Source: Pyrinomonas methylaliphatogenes (GTDB lineage: Bacteria; Acidobacteriota; Blastocatellia; Pyrinomonadales; Pyrinomonadaceae). Taken from it: a DNA stretch of 64,000 nt. The notes beneath the pieces are model-generated. The model was not told the DNA's origin and ran no database searches. It saw only the letters and a list, made by a program, of their open reading frames with translations. The DNA lies in assembly GCF_000820845.2 (NCBI RefSeq), contig NZ_CBXV010000003.1:186001-250000 (forward strand), read 5' to 3'. Position numbers and translations under genes: made by a program. The stretch's first letter is position 1. Each line of letters opens with the position of its first letter. This document shows positions 18,701 through 28,478 of this stretch, piece by piece.

Positions 18701-19031
18701 TCGGATTGAGCGTGAAATCGACCACCACGGTCTGATTGAGAGTGACCTCGACGTTCTCGCGCACGACCTTCCCGAAACCTTCGCGCGCAGCGGTGACGGT
18801 GTAGCGACCCAGCGGCAAATACGGCGCGATGTAAAACCCTTCTGCGTTGGTTACCACATTGCGCTCTTGGCCTGTCTCGACGTTGCGAATAGTGATGTTC
18901 GCGCCAGCGACTACGGCGCCGTTCGCATCAGCAACTGTCCCCTGCAACGTACCGGTGACGGTCTGCGCATTGGCGGAGACAGAGAGCGCGACTAATAAGC
19001 ACAATCTCAACGTGACTTTTCTATATGACAC
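15717..19031 (-). CDS. TonB-dependent receptor, Oar-like
   Basis: A 1104-residue outer-membrane receptor. I place the start at GTG 19031 because GGAGG lies eight bases upstream and the product then opens with a normal signal peptide ending VALSVSANAQ; the frame to 19133 adds 34 unlikely residues. Domains: carboxypeptidase-regulatory/Ig-like (TLQGTVADANGAVVAGANIT) to ~residue 105; plug ~120-250 with INFNGTGTRGATFQINGVNN and FSAEFGRGYGAVVLVQTKSG; then a long barrel ending VQFSLRYQF. The C-terminal aromatic is present. It is the last of three receptors on this strand; the hairpin at 15671 ends it. The imported substrate cannot be told from sequence. Confidence 0.92.
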   Translation of the reverse strand: MSYRKVTLRLCLLVALSVSANAQTVTGTLQGTVADANGAVVAGANITIRNVETGQERNVVTNAEGFYIAPYLPLGRYTVTAAREGFGKVVRENVEVTLNQTVVVDFTLNPTVTGEVTVTEEPPPINTTNAEIKQSLTAEEVLDKPTFNQGYNGFLTLAETFTGFQENPTSGQNNPTLSSGSSINFNGTGTRGATFQINGVNNDDSSENQNRQGVSLSTIKEFQVITNNFSAEFGRGYGAVVLVQTKSGTNDVNGDVYLYHNDSALNAALNIFSPGVKNPVNRRNQYGFTLGFPFIKNKLFGFVSFDEVRNSGAGSYTRDLLLAQERDGSLLFKVTPANDTPSNRAFIQSVIARFPANLTPNDPRSPRTYTGQVGFDRPLKDYSGRLDWVPNEKDNVTIRYQYTRQIFDNEDIIIGEATKQNNKQQNVGLTWTHVFTSQTVGEFRYGLGLRTTLVGIKAGNDTPIIRFSGSPVSGSIIGNAGAFPINRWQTDHQFVYNLSTIFGSNHFFKAGTDIRRQNLDDIADNFSRGFYTFSRNCGGTDYGSAYIAFLNGCVATFQKGYGPFFLENRINESNFYAEDNWKVRPNLTFNLGVRYEYVAAPREKRGRIDYGFGSDKDNIEPRVGFAWSPAFERGFWAKLFGGPNNSSIRGGYGIFHGRIFQSVFSQSGATVRFNPPNAIFLTFSNSNNLADPTNGFVFVPGPQTIRHAEAHVDPNLGMPYTQQWNLTFERQLPWRSALRLSYTGNRGIGLLRYALENLPVAGDVVVVNHPNNAPSALYSLSGLPANDPRRVDVRGQTLHLAADPLCAGTGLAGIPTTALCPNPVPIGPYEYSVRLPRLNERRPDPRFTTNTLVSNGAWSYYHGFQAEWNKRLSQGLSFQMAYTLSKAIDTTSEATNVGAGDSNILGPDTRVSRGLSRFDTRHRFTVFSTYRFPFFREQRGFLGQTLGGWTISMVMKLAKGTPFTVNNSSGFGDLNFDGFTETRPALNDPSVLYRRINDPATSQTLLPREAFRAPTVRDYGCCILGRNTFFTDGVQNFDFGIYKTFAMPFEGQRLIFRADLFNAFNHVQYGFPNADLASSTFGRIVTTATQYSPRVVQFSLRYQF

Positions 19032-19117
19032 AGGTGGGCCCTCCAATTCAGAAACTAGAATTCCAAGGGAGCGAAATCCACGGCTAAGAAGATCGCTCAG
19101 ATAAAGCCTAAACCTTA

Positions 19118-19150
19118 GGCAGTCAGACGCCATTAAGACGCCTGACTGCC
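19118..19150 (-). terminator. Stem-loop between two receptor genes
   Basis: GGCAGTCAG (19118-19126) pairs perfectly with CTGACTGCC (19142-19150). It lies 17 bases beyond the stop of the minus-strand receptor at 19167 and upstream of the next receptor's ribosome site, so the two are probably separate transcripts. Confidence 0.55.
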
Positions 19151-19166
19151 CGTCGCTGAATGAACT

Positions 19167-22100
19167 CTAGAAGTAGAACTTCGCTCCCAATTGAATGACG
19201 CGCGGATCCCGCGTAGCAGTTACTGAGCCGAAAATGCTCGACGTGAGACCCGTGCTGATAGAGCTGAAGTTCGTATGATTGAAGATATTGAACGCCTCGC
19301 CGCGAAGCTGTAGGCGTCGCGACTCGCCGAAGTAGATATTCTTCGTCAAAGTCAGGTCGAAGCGATAAGTGGGCGGTCCGTTGATCACGCCACGGCCAGC
19401 ATTGCCGACACGATTCTGTCCGGCGGGGACGTTAGCGAAACATTGCGTATTGAACCATTTGTCGACGGTATGTGGCGCCCCATTATTCGGGTCGCAGATC
19501 ATATCAGGACGCGGACCGGAAGCGGATGGTCCGAGGAAACCTAAGCCAGCAGGGTCGGCATTGGCCGTCGTCACCGTAAACGGCAATCCCGAATAGGCCG
19601 TCACGATGCCTGAAAGCTGCCAGCCGCCGAGGACGTGACCGACGAAATCTTTCCTTCCTTTCAACCAAGGCAATTCGTAGATGTAATTAATCGAAAGGAT
19701 GTGGCGGCGATCGAGCTGCGCACGCCCATACTCAGCGCGTATGTCGTATGGGTTCTGCGGCGCAGTCGAGCGATCGGTCTGATTGTCAGTCAGATTCTTC
19801 GACCACGTGTAAGCGACGTTGATCTGTGAAGCGCCGGTGAAACGGTGTTGCAAGTAGACCTGCATGCTGTTGTAGTTCGAGTTGAACCGCATCTGGATCA
19901 TGTTGATGGCGCGATAACCGCGGTATGGTCGGATCTGATCGAGGATCAACTCTTGAATCGAACTGGTGAAGATCTGCCCCGGTTGTTGGCATGGCACCAG
20001 ATTACCGGATGCGTTGCGACATTGTTGTGTGAGCGCATATCCGGGCGGTAGAAGGTTGATATCGACGATGCCAGGCAGGTGCGTCCCCTTCGAACCGAAG
20101 TAACCGATGTCAATCAGCGTCTTCGAGAAGAGCTGATGCTGCAGATCGAGCGACCAGTGCTGATAGTAGGGCGTTTTTCCATCAGGCTGAACGGCCCTCA
20201 AAGTCGTCGCCGCAGGAGAGACGAAAGGAGTACCGGCAGTCGGATTATCCAGGCGAGTTCCCGTGATCGTCACCGATTCGTTGAAGGGAGGGTTGATGCC
20301 TATGTTCTGCTCCCAGATGCCGACCAGCACCTGATCGTGATAGATGCCGTAGCCGGTACGGATCGAGGTGCGCCCTTTGCCGAATGGATCCCAAGCCAAT
20401 CCGACCCGCGGGGCGAAGTTCAACTTCGGCGTTTCGGCTAAGTATTTGCCGTAAGGCGAGGGCGTGCCGCCCAAACCCGTATTGTTCGCGTTGACGATGA
20501 TGCCGTTTAACGGATCGCCCGTTCCCGGAACGCGATTGCCGCTACCGTCAACCTGCGGAGCGCGTGCCGGATTGAACGCCCGCGGATCGAAGTTCGAAAG
20601 CCTATTGAACGCATCATACGGCTGACCGAAGTAGGAGTAGCGGACGCCATAGTAGAGCGTCAGGTTGGGCCTTACGCGCCATTCATCCTGACCGTAAAGT
20701 TCAACGTTCCTGAGCCGCAGATCAGCCGTGATGTCGTATTTGTACTGCGTGAACGTGGCGTTCTGCCCGAGAAGAAACCAAGCCCACTGCTGCATGATCT
20801 GGCGTTGGCCAGTCGTGAAGGGAAGGCCGGTCGCCGGATTGATGCCTGATGTCGGGAATCCGGTATTCGGGAAACTGAAACTTCCCTGATTGGCGCCGCC
20901 GAGCGCATTTTCGTGCTTGCGGTATCGCGTAATGAGCGCGCCGAATTTGGTCGTATGCGTTTCGATGATCTTCGACAGGTTGAAGTAGACCGCATGATTG
21001 GTCGAGAAGTTGTCGTACGGCCCGAATCCCGTGATCCCGGTGAATCCGACGGTTAGATCGGGCACACGACCGACCGTATTCGTAAACGGCAGCGGCACCC
21101 GAACAGAAGGGCTATTCGCTTGATTTATCTTGCCGACCACCTGACTCAAGATCGCACCATAAGAGTAGGTATAGCCGCCATCGATCACGAGCGTCGGATT
21201 GGCAGCGTAAGTGAAGCGAAAGACATGCGTCCTCCCCGGCGAATCGGTCTTCGTCGTGGATATCCCAGGTATCGGCGCACCGCTAGAGAAAAGACCTATC
21301 GCATCGAGCGTCGGGATCGTGTCGTTCTCGAAGCGATAGTAGGCCGTCAGTTTATCACTGAACTTGTGATCTATCCGCAACATCTCCTGACGGAAATTAG
21401 CGACGTTGCGCGCCGCAGAGACGAGGCTGAAATTGCTCAGATTCGGTTCGGGAAGGTTCGCGTAGAATTCGTTGATGTAGGCTTGAGCCACAGGATTGAT
21501 GTTCGTGATCGTCCGCGACCGCTGAATGCAATTGCCAGCATTATCCAACTGCACGCATACATCTACGGGGAAGATGCCTTGACGCATCGCTTTCGTCGGA
21601 ACGGTAGCCACGAAGGTCGGGTACCGTATATCGCGGCGCCATTCCTGCGAGAAGAAGAAGAACGTTCTGTTCTTCCCGTTGTAGGAATAGACCGGTCCAC
21701 CTTCGCCGAAGCGAGGCAGATAAACTGGTCCACCCAGCGTCCAACCGAAGTTATTGTAGCGAAACGGCGCACGCCGCGCCTTGCCGTTAGCATCTATCCC
21801 AACCGGGGCGTTTCTATTGCTAAAGAAATCGTTGGCGTTCAACCGCTCATTGCGCACGAACTCATAGAGAGTTCCGTGAAACTCATTCGTCCCGGATCGA
21901 GTGACGACGTTCACCTGTCCGCCGCCGCTGCGCCCCGTCTCCGCCGGATATAGACTGCGAAGGACTTTGAATTCAGCGATCGCATCGACGCTCGGATAAG
22001 TTTGTATCGTCAAATTTGAGCCGCGATCGGTCGTGTCCGCGCCATCTATCATCCAAGTGTTCGAACTGCTGCGCGCGCCATTGACGGAGATGGAGACAAC

Positions 22101-22655
22101 GTTCGCCTGCCCAGCCGGATTGGTCGTGCCGACATAAACCTGATCGGCCAAGTTAGATGAGACTCCGGGCATGAGCACCGTAAGTTGGAGGAAGTTACGG
22201 TTGTTGAGCGACAGTTCGCGCACCTGCGTGCCGGAGATCAAATTAGCCGCGGATGGCGTCTGTAGATCGACCTGCAACGGCGTCGCTTCCACCGTCACGA
22301 CCTCGGCGATGTTGCCCGGCTCCAACGTCACATCCACCGTGCGGCGCTGATTGACATCGAGTTTGATGCCGCCTTCGACGTGCTTCTTGAAGTTAGGCGC
22401 TTCGACCGTTATCTGATAATTCCCCGCCGGCAAGAATGGGGCTGAGTAAGACCCAGTCTCATCCGTCGTCAACGTGCGCACGATCGTCTGTTTGTCCGTG
22501 TCCGTGATGGTAACCGTCGCACCGGCGACGACGGCCCCATTGGTATCTTTGACCGTGCCGACGATGGAACCGGTCGTTTCTTGGGCAAACGACGTATGCC
22601 CAGCCACGAAGACGAGGGAAAACAAAAGACCAATCGTTATGAAGTTACTTCTCAT
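19167..22655 (-). CDS. TonB-dependent receptor, Oar-like
   Basis: A 1162-residue receptor. GGGGAGGAG precedes the ATG. Signal peptide MRSNFITIGLLFSLVFVAG with cleavage near TSFAQ; carboxypeptidase-regulatory domain (GSIVGTVKDTNGAVVAGATV) to ~residue 110; plug with LSLNNRNFLQLTVLMPGVSS and SVNGARSSSNTWMIDGADTT; then YPAETGRSGGGQVNVVTRSG. The barrel carries MRFNSNYNSMQVYLQHRF and DRRHILSINYIYELPW, typical of the family, and ends in IQLGAKFYF. It is flanked by another receptor downstream and an amidohydrolase upstream. The pairing with a D-aminoacylase-like gene hints at a peptide or N-acyl amino acid ligand (inference). Confidence 0.92.
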   Translation of the reverse strand: MRSNFITIGLLFSLVFVAGHTSFAQETTGSIVGTVKDTNGAVVAGATVTITDTDKQTIVRTLTTDETGSYSAPFLPAGNYQITVEAPNFKKHVEGGIKLDVNQRRTVDVTLEPGNIAEVVTVEATPLQVDLQTPSAANLISGTQVRELSLNNRNFLQLTVLMPGVSSNLADQVYVGTTNPAGQANVVSISVNGARSSSNTWMIDGADTTDRGSNLTIQTYPSVDAIAEFKVLRSLYPAETGRSGGGQVNVVTRSGTNEFHGTLYEFVRNERLNANDFFSNRNAPVGIDANGKARRAPFRYNNFGWTLGGPVYLPRFGEGGPVYSYNGKNRTFFFFSQEWRRDIRYPTFVATVPTKAMRQGIFPVDVCVQLDNAGNCIQRSRTITNINPVAQAYINEFYANLPEPNLSNFSLVSAARNVANFRQEMLRIDHKFSDKLTAYYRFENDTIPTLDAIGLFSSGAPIPGISTTKTDSPGRTHVFRFTYAANPTLVIDGGYTYSYGAILSQVVGKINQANSPSVRVPLPFTNTVGRVPDLTVGFTGITGFGPYDNFSTNHAVYFNLSKIIETHTTKFGALITRYRKHENALGGANQGSFSFPNTGFPTSGINPATGLPFTTGQRQIMQQWAWFLLGQNATFTQYKYDITADLRLRNVELYGQDEWRVRPNLTLYYGVRYSYFGQPYDAFNRLSNFDPRAFNPARAPQVDGSGNRVPGTGDPLNGIIVNANNTGLGGTPSPYGKYLAETPKLNFAPRVGLAWDPFGKGRTSIRTGYGIYHDQVLVGIWEQNIGINPPFNESVTITGTRLDNPTAGTPFVSPAATTLRAVQPDGKTPYYQHWSLDLQHQLFSKTLIDIGYFGSKGTHLPGIVDINLLPPGYALTQQCRNASGNLVPCQQPGQIFTSSIQELILDQIRPYRGYRAINMIQMRFNSNYNSMQVYLQHRFTGASQINVAYTWSKNLTDNQTDRSTAPQNPYDIRAEYGRAQLDRRHILSINYIYELPWLKGRKDFVGHVLGGWQLSGIVTAYSGLPFTVTTANADPAGLGFLGPSASGPRPDMICDPNNGAPHTVDKWFNTQCFANVPAGQNRVGNAGRGVINGPPTYRFDLTLTKNIYFGESRRLQLRGEAFNIFNHTNFSSISTGLTSSIFGSVTATRDPRVIQLGAKFYF

Positions 22656-22734
22656 GACTATTACTCCTCCCCGCTTTCTACACGAAGTTTCGCCCTTTCG
22701 CCGCGCGAGTTAATCTCGAACGGCGACCTGATGC

Positions 22735-24396
22735 TCACCCATCCTCACCGTCGCGCTTTGCGGAAAGAGGATGGTCTGCGACGGTCCAAGCCCCACGCAA
22801 AGCTACGCCTGATCGCACGCCCGTCATCTTGCCGTCAGCGAAGACGACTTGGCCGTTGACGATGACGTAGCTGATACCGACCGGATATTGATGTGGGTTA
22901 TCAAACGTCGCGCGATCCGCGATCGTCGCATCATCAAAGATGACGATGTCAGCCGCATAGCCTTCGCGCAACAACCCGCGATCGCGCAGATGAAAAGTCT
23001 GCGCCGGGAGCGATGTCATCTTGCGTATGGCATCCTCCAACGTGAGAAGATGAAACTCACGCACGTAACGCCCGAGGACGCGCGCGTTGTTGCCATACCC
23101 GCGCGGATGCGGCACCCCGCGACCGGGGCGTTGCACGCCAGCGTCCGCTGCGATCATGGTCCAAGGCTGACGCATGATACGTTGCACATCATCCTCGCTC
23201 ATCTTGTGATAGATCATGCCGGCGCCGCCCGCCGCGAACATCTCGATGATCTGATCGATCTGCGCATCGAGGTCGCTTTTGCCGCGCGCCCTTTTCGCTA
23301 TCTCCGGAATCGAAAGACCGTTGAATGATGGGTTCGGCTCGTAACTTGCCACTACGGCGTAAGAGTAGTCTTTGAAACCGCTCCGCTTGAGGCTCTCCTT
23401 CATCTCGCGCCGCACGCGCCCGCGCGTCGCTGCGTCGGCCAATCGCGCTTTCGCCGCATCGCGTCCGCCGGCGCGCACCCAGTCTGGCAATAGAACGTCG
23501 AGCGAGGTCGAAGAAGCCGTGTAAGCGTACTGGTCCACCGTCACTTGCAAGCCGCGTGCGCGTGCTTGCTCAACGAGACTGATCGTCTCCGCGCTCTTTC
23601 CCCACAGCTTCTTGCTCGAGATCTTGAAATGCGAAATCTCCACCGGGATGCCAGCCTGCTCGCCAATCTGAATGCTTTCGCGGATGGCATCCATCACGCC
23701 GTTACCCTCATCGCGCATGTGCGTCGCATAGACGCCGCCGTAGCGGGCTGCGACGCGCGCCAGCGCGACGATCTCGTCCGTCTTCGCGTAAGCGCCGGGC
23801 ACGTAGATGAGGCCCGTTGAAAGCCCGACGGCCCCTTCTTTCATCGCCTGTTCGACGAGCGCTTCCATCTGCCGCAGCTCTTCCGGCGTCGGCGCCCTAT
23901 TCTCCAAGCCCATGACTTTGGCGCGCACGCTCCCGTGCGCGATCAACGTAGCGAGATTGACGGCGAGCGGTTGTTCTTTGATCCGATCGAGGAATTTTCC
24001 AACTTCGGTAGTTGATGAACCGCAGTTGCCCGTGACGAGCGAAGTGACGCCCATGCGGATGAAATTTTCGGCGTCCGGCTGACTGTAAATGTTTTCGACG
24101 TGCGAGTGCACGTCGATGAAGCCGGGCGCGACGATCTGGTTATGCGCATCGATGACGGCGCGGGCTTCGCGCGGATCGACGCGCCCGATCTTCGCGATGC
24201 GCCCATCTTTGACAGCGACATCGGCGCGATACCAAGGGTTGCCCGTGCCATCGACGATGCGCCCGTTCGTGATGACAAGATCGTAGATTTGCGCGATCGA
24301 TTGTTGCGCGCGATAGAGCCTTGCCCCGACGGCCAAAGTCAAAGCGAGAGCAATGCCAAGGGTCGCCCGCAACCAATTCACCTTCAACCTCCTCAA
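22735..24396 (-). CDS. D-aminoacylase / N-acyl-D-amino-acid deacylase family amidohydrolase, exported or anchored
   Basis: The product has 553 residues. An N-terminal hydrophobic stretch (ATLGIALALTLAVGARLY) suggests export or membrane anchoring. Motifs of the subtype III amidohydrolase family: DLVITNGRIVDGTGNPWYRA at the start, FIDVHSHVENIY (HxH), TGNCGSS with the metal-ligand Cys of D-aminoacylases, ATHMRDEGNGV, VEISHFKISSKKLWGK, and the closing GLLREGYAADIVIFD. Known relatives hydrolyse N-acyl-D-amino acids or dipeptides to free amino acids. Its place between two TonB receptors suggests it processes what one of them imports. Exact substrate uncertain. Confidence 0.88.
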   Translation of the reverse strand: MRRLKVNWLRATLGIALALTLAVGARLYRAQQSIAQIYDLVITNGRIVDGTGNPWYRADVAVKDGRIAKIGRVDPREARAVIDAHNQIVAPGFIDVHSHVENIYSQPDAENFIRMGVTSLVTGNCGSSTTEVGKFLDRIKEQPLAVNLATLIAHGSVRAKVMGLENRAPTPEELRQMEALVEQAMKEGAVGLSTGLIYVPGAYAKTDEIVALARVAARYGGVYATHMRDEGNGVMDAIRESIQIGEQAGIPVEISHFKISSKKLWGKSAETISLVEQARARGLQVTVDQYAYTASSTSLDVLLPDWVRAGGRDAAKARLADAATRGRVRREMKESLKRSGFKDYSYAVVASYEPNPSFNGLSIPEIAKRARGKSDLDAQIDQIIEMFAAGGAGMIYHKMSEDDVQRIMRQPWTMIAADAGVQRPGRGVPHPRGYGNNARVLGRYVREFHLLTLEDAIRKMTSLPAQTFHLRDRGLLREGYAADIVIFDDATIADRATFDNPHQYPVGISYVIVNGQVVFADGKMTGVRSGVALRGAWTVADHPLSAKRDGEDG

Positions 24397-24427
24397 TCGA
24401 ACGGACTTAACGGAAGCTTTTTAATTA

Positions 24428-24457
24428 AGCGGAGGAGAAACGCTCTTCTCCTCCGCT
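24428..24457 (-). terminator. Rho-independent-like terminator of TonB receptor gene
   Basis: AGCGGAGGAGAA (24428-24439) and TTCTCCTCCGCT (24446-24457) make a perfect 12-bp stem with a six-base loop. On the minus strand it is followed by TTAATTAAAAAGC. It starts ten bases past the receptor stop at 24467. Confidence 0.75.
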
Positions 24458-24466
24458 GCCTCGTGG

Positions 24467-27400
24467 CTAGAAGTGGAACTTCGCGGCCAACTGCACTCTC
24501 CGCGAAGTACTCACCACACTGCCGCCAACAAAACCAAAGCTCGGGCTAGAAATAACCGCATTGGGAAGATCGAACGAAGGCGTATTCGTCACGTTCTGCG
24601 CCTCAACGCGCAACTCAAGATTTCGCACTTCGTCGAAACGAATGCGCTTGCCGAGCACCATGTCAAGTTGGAAGAGCGGTGGTCCGGTAAAGAAGTTTCG
24701 ACCTGTGTTACCAAGCTCACCTGCGGGCGGCGCATAAAACTTAGCGCGCTGGTCGGCGCTGAGGAAATAGTTTTGTCCGCCCTCTACGATGATGCGCCCC
24801 ATGTCGGGACTACACCCATTGCAACTTGCCGGCGATTGCACCACCTGTGAAACGGTATTGACCCCTGAGTAAACAGTAAACGGACGCCCTGAAAACCATT
24901 GCAAAACCCCTGCCAATTCGAATCCGCCGACGATCCGATCGAGCATCGGACTTAAATCATTTAAGTAGCGCCGCCCCCGACCGAACGGCAGTTCGGCGGT
25001 GAAATATCCTTGAAGCGCATGACGGCGATCGAAGTCCGAGCGCGCCCAATTCAACTGCCGATTGCGTATGTCATATGGCGTGTTCGAAGCCGATTGAACG
25101 TTGCCACGATTGGCGACGGCGAACGCTGGATCGAAAGAGCGTGTATCCATAGATTTCGCCAGCGTATAGCTCACTTGGAAACCGAGGCCGCGATTGAAGC
25201 GCCTGCTCAATTGAATTTCGAGCGCGTTATAGCGCGAGCGATCGTTGTTATCGATCACGTTGACTGCGCCAGAGAACTGCGGGAACGGTTGGAAGAAGAA
25301 CGGACTGAATCCATTGGCGACATACACGGGCGTTGAAGTCCCCGTCTTGATCCCCTGGGCAATGATAAAGGCCGCTTGAGCTACGCTTCCAGCATCGACT
25401 ATGTTCGTTGCAACTTGTCCATTGGCCAAAGGCACATTACCACCGGCAGACTGACGCAGAAGGAATTGCGCGCCCGTCTCACCCGATTGCAAACGCGAAT
25501 CTCCCGCAAGTAGACGGTTGATGAGAAAGTTCGGATCGGTCGCGACGCTCGCCCGCGTCGCTGGATTTTGTAGTTGCTTGAAAGCTTCGAGGAAACCGTT
25601 GCTGAAGATCTCAACTTGGTTGGCATCATAACCGCCGTATAGCTTTCGTCCGCGGTTGCCGATATAGTTGACGCTCAAAACGGTGCCCCAGCCTATCTCA
25701 CGTTGGAAACTGATGCCGAACTGGTGCGTGCGCGGATAGCCCAGACTGGGATCGACAACCGTGATCGAATTGAGTGAGAACGGTGGCGGCGTGCGGAACG
25801 CGAGCGGCGTCACCGGCGCTCCGCCTGAAGTCGCCGGGAAATCGCCGGTCAACTGCGGCAAACCGTCACGCAACAGGCGACTGGTGGGAGTCCAACGCGG
25901 ATCGCTCGCTGTCAGGGTCACAGCTCGAGTCAAACCGGGTGCGCTTTGGAAGATGAAAGACGAGAAGACGAAAGTGTTCGTCCGGTCATAAGCTAATCGG
26001 TAATTGGCGCGCACAGCCGTTTTGCCAGTGCCGAAGGGATCCCACGCCACGCCAACCGTCGGCGCTAGATTCTTCCATGCATCATCGTAAAGCTTGCCTT
26101 CGACGAAACGGATCTCATTAGTCGGCGAGGCGCCGACTCGCACTGGACGATCCGGACGCAAGATGATGTTATGTGGCGCACGCGGACTAAGGCGCACTTC
26201 CCAACGCAAGCCATAATCTATCGTCAGGTTGGGACGCACCTTCCATGTATCTTGACCATAGAAGTCGTGTTCGGGATATTCAGCCGTATAGAGGAAGCGC
26301 GTTCCCGGCGGACCGAAAGCATTATCGCTGACAGCCACGAAACCTTGCGTGATCCGTCCGACACGCCCAAAGATGTCATTGATGTAACTTTCAAGACGCG
26401 AACGGTCCGTCAAGTTGATCCCGTTTGATCCGGTCGGAATAGAGCGTGTGCCAAACGAGGCGGGCACAGGATTGTCACCGGTGCCGAGCGTGACCGATTC
26501 GCGAATGTTCACCCCAGCGACAGAACTTCGATCGTCGAAATGTTTCTGGAATCGAAGATTGACGCCGAACTTGATCGTATGAGAACCGCGCAAATACGAG
26601 AAGTTATCGACCACCTGATAAGTGGTCAACGTGCGCGCGTTATTGACCGTCGGCGTCGCATTCAACGGATCGGTCACTAAGTTGAGGATTACAGGCGAAT
26701 TGCGATCCGCATTCGGATCCGGATTATTGAAACTGAAGGTGAAGCGATTGAATCCAACGACCAGCTCATTGACCATGAGCGGCGTAAGCGTCGCACGATA
26801 ATTGACCGCTAGATTACGCGGCGTGCGGAAAGTGTCAACAAAGTTTGGTAATCCTGGGAAACGTTGCAAACCGCCATTAGCGTTATCACCGAAAGTGTTC
26901 TGGGCCCCTTGCGCCCAACGAACGAACATCGTGTGCCGGTCGTTGAATGTATGATCGATCTTCGCCGTGAAATCATATTGCCGCTCAATCTGCGGTGCGA
27001 CGAAGGCAAACCCAGCAGTGTTCAGTCCGTCTCCAACGATGAAATTGTTCGGCAACGGTGTCAGCCCAATCAATCGCTGAGTAGTCGGATCCGGCGTGAG
27101 CGGGATATTCGGATTGTTGAAGATATTGAAAGTGCCTATTTGCAAACCGGGCAGCGGATTGCCATTGAAATCAACGCTCGGACGCGCGGCTGCAGCGTTG
27201 GCGTTCTGACCGCCGATGACGTAACGATAGATGCCGCGGCGCGCTGGTTCCGTATAAACCGTGCGGTTGACGAAGATACTCTGGCTCGTGCGCAAAAGCT
27301 GTAAATTGACGAAGAAGAAAGTGCGATCCTTGCCGTTGTAGACCGCTGGCCCGCCTTCGCCAAAACGCGGGAAATAGACCGGCCCGCCGAGCGAGCCGCC

Positions 27401-28288
27401 GAAGATATGCTGCACAAACTTCTGCTTCGGCGTCGGACCGAATGAGCCATCCGGCTTACGCGTCAACGTCACCGTATTCTGATAATCGTTAGCGTGAAAG
27501 CGCGGTGTTTGATAAAACTCGAAAAGATTGCCGTGAAACTCGTTCGTCCCCGAACGCGTGACAAGCAACACTTGCGCGCCACTAGAACGGCCAAGCTCTG
27601 CGGTGAAATTGCTCGTGATGACCTGAAACTGCGTGATCGAATCAGGATTGGGGCGAAGCGGCGTGAAATTCGAACCGCCAGCGCTCGTCTCGTTGATATC
27701 TATACCGTCGAGCGTGAAATTGAAGGCGCGATCACGGGAACCGTGTACGTGAACGCCACCGCCAGTATTCGCCCCAACGACAACGCCCGGTTGGAAGTTG
27801 ACGAAGTTCAGCGGATTACGCCCACGCACGCCGACGATCGGCAACGACTCCAAAGGACGCTCTTCGACCGTGTTACCGAAATTGCCTGACGTGCTCGTCT
27901 GCACCAGTTCGGCAGCGGACTCGACCGTCACGGTCTCATTGACGCCGCCAACCTCGAGCCTCACATCGACCGTCGTCGGTTGATTGACGTTGACCTTATT
28001 GCCCGGTGAGACGAACTTTTTGAAACCAGGCTTCTCCACGGTGACCGTGTAGGTTCCAACTTGCACCGAATCGAAGACGTAAGTGCCCGTGTCGGTAGTC
28101 TGCGTCGTAAAAGAGACGTTCGTCGCCTCATTGATCAAGGTCACAGTCGCATTCGGCACTGCGGCGCCTGATGGGTCGAGCACTGTGCCCGTCACGCGCG
28201 ATGTCGTCCCCTGCCCCCAACCGACGGCGCTCGACAAAACAGAACAGAACGCGATCAAAACGCACCGCCAGAGAATCTTCTTGCTCAT
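24467..28288 (-). CDS. TonB-dependent receptor, Oar-like
   Basis: At 1273 residues this is the largest receptor here. The start at 28288 follows AGGAGGAGCT; the frame extends to 28327 without such a site. Signal peptide SKKILWRCVLIAFCSVLSSA; carboxypeptidase-regulatory domain (TGTVLDPSGAAVPNATVTLI); plug with VGVRGRNPLNFVNFQPGVVV, the AFNFTLDGIDINETSAGGSN segment and FTAELGRSSGAQVLLVTRSG. The barrel has SFQREIGWGTVLSVNYIGNR and FDRRHALQGYFTAELPFGRG and ends VQLAAKFHF. A clear terminator follows. The 1.4 kb upstream has no gene and holds the CRISPR-like array. Confidence 0.92.
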   Translation of the reverse strand: MSKKILWRCVLIAFCSVLSSAVGWGQGTTSRVTGTVLDPSGAAVPNATVTLINEATNVSFTTQTTDTGTYVFDSVQVGTYTVTVEKPGFKKFVSPGNKVNVNQPTTVDVRLEVGGVNETVTVESAAELVQTSTSGNFGNTVEERPLESLPIVGVRGRNPLNFVNFQPGVVVGANTGGGVHVHGSRDRAFNFTLDGIDINETSAGGSNFTPLRPNPDSITQFQVITSNFTAELGRSSGAQVLLVTRSGTNEFHGNLFEFYQTPRFHANDYQNTVTLTRKPDGSFGPTPKQKFVQHIFGGSLGGPVYFPRFGEGGPAVYNGKDRTFFFVNLQLLRTSQSIFVNRTVYTEPARRGIYRYVIGGQNANAAAARPSVDFNGNPLPGLQIGTFNIFNNPNIPLTPDPTTQRLIGLTPLPNNFIVGDGLNTAGFAFVAPQIERQYDFTAKIDHTFNDRHTMFVRWAQGAQNTFGDNANGGLQRFPGLPNFVDTFRTPRNLAVNYRATLTPLMVNELVVGFNRFTFSFNNPDPNADRNSPVILNLVTDPLNATPTVNNARTLTTYQVVDNFSYLRGSHTIKFGVNLRFQKHFDDRSSVAGVNIRESVTLGTGDNPVPASFGTRSIPTGSNGINLTDRSRLESYINDIFGRVGRITQGFVAVSDNAFGPPGTRFLYTAEYPEHDFYGQDTWKVRPNLTIDYGLRWEVRLSPRAPHNIILRPDRPVRVGASPTNEIRFVEGKLYDDAWKNLAPTVGVAWDPFGTGKTAVRANYRLAYDRTNTFVFSSFIFQSAPGLTRAVTLTASDPRWTPTSRLLRDGLPQLTGDFPATSGGAPVTPLAFRTPPPFSLNSITVVDPSLGYPRTHQFGISFQREIGWGTVLSVNYIGNRGRKLYGGYDANQVEIFSNGFLEAFKQLQNPATRASVATDPNFLINRLLAGDSRLQSGETGAQFLLRQSAGGNVPLANGQVATNIVDAGSVAQAAFIIAQGIKTGTSTPVYVANGFSPFFFQPFPQFSGAVNVIDNNDRSRYNALEIQLSRRFNRGLGFQVSYTLAKSMDTRSFDPAFAVANRGNVQSASNTPYDIRNRQLNWARSDFDRRHALQGYFTAELPFGRGRRYLNDLSPMLDRIVGGFELAGVLQWFSGRPFTVYSGVNTVSQVVQSPASCNGCSPDMGRIIVEGGQNYFLSADQRAKFYAPPAGELGNTGRNFFTGPPLFQLDMVLGKRIRFDEVRNLELRVEAQNVTNTPSFDLPNAVISSPSFGFVGGSVVSTSRRVQLAAKFHF

Positions 28289-28478
28289 AGCTCCTCCTGC
28301 CGAACAAAATGAGACTATCCTGTTCATCGCTCGAAGCGATTCCGATGGCTGAATTCAATTCCCTGAGCTTTGCTGGATGGCCGTTCCGCGCTGGAGAGCA
28401 TACATTCTATGCCCTTACAGCATATAATGGAAACTAAAAGATCTTATCGCTGACATAATATTTCTTGATCGAAGAGCG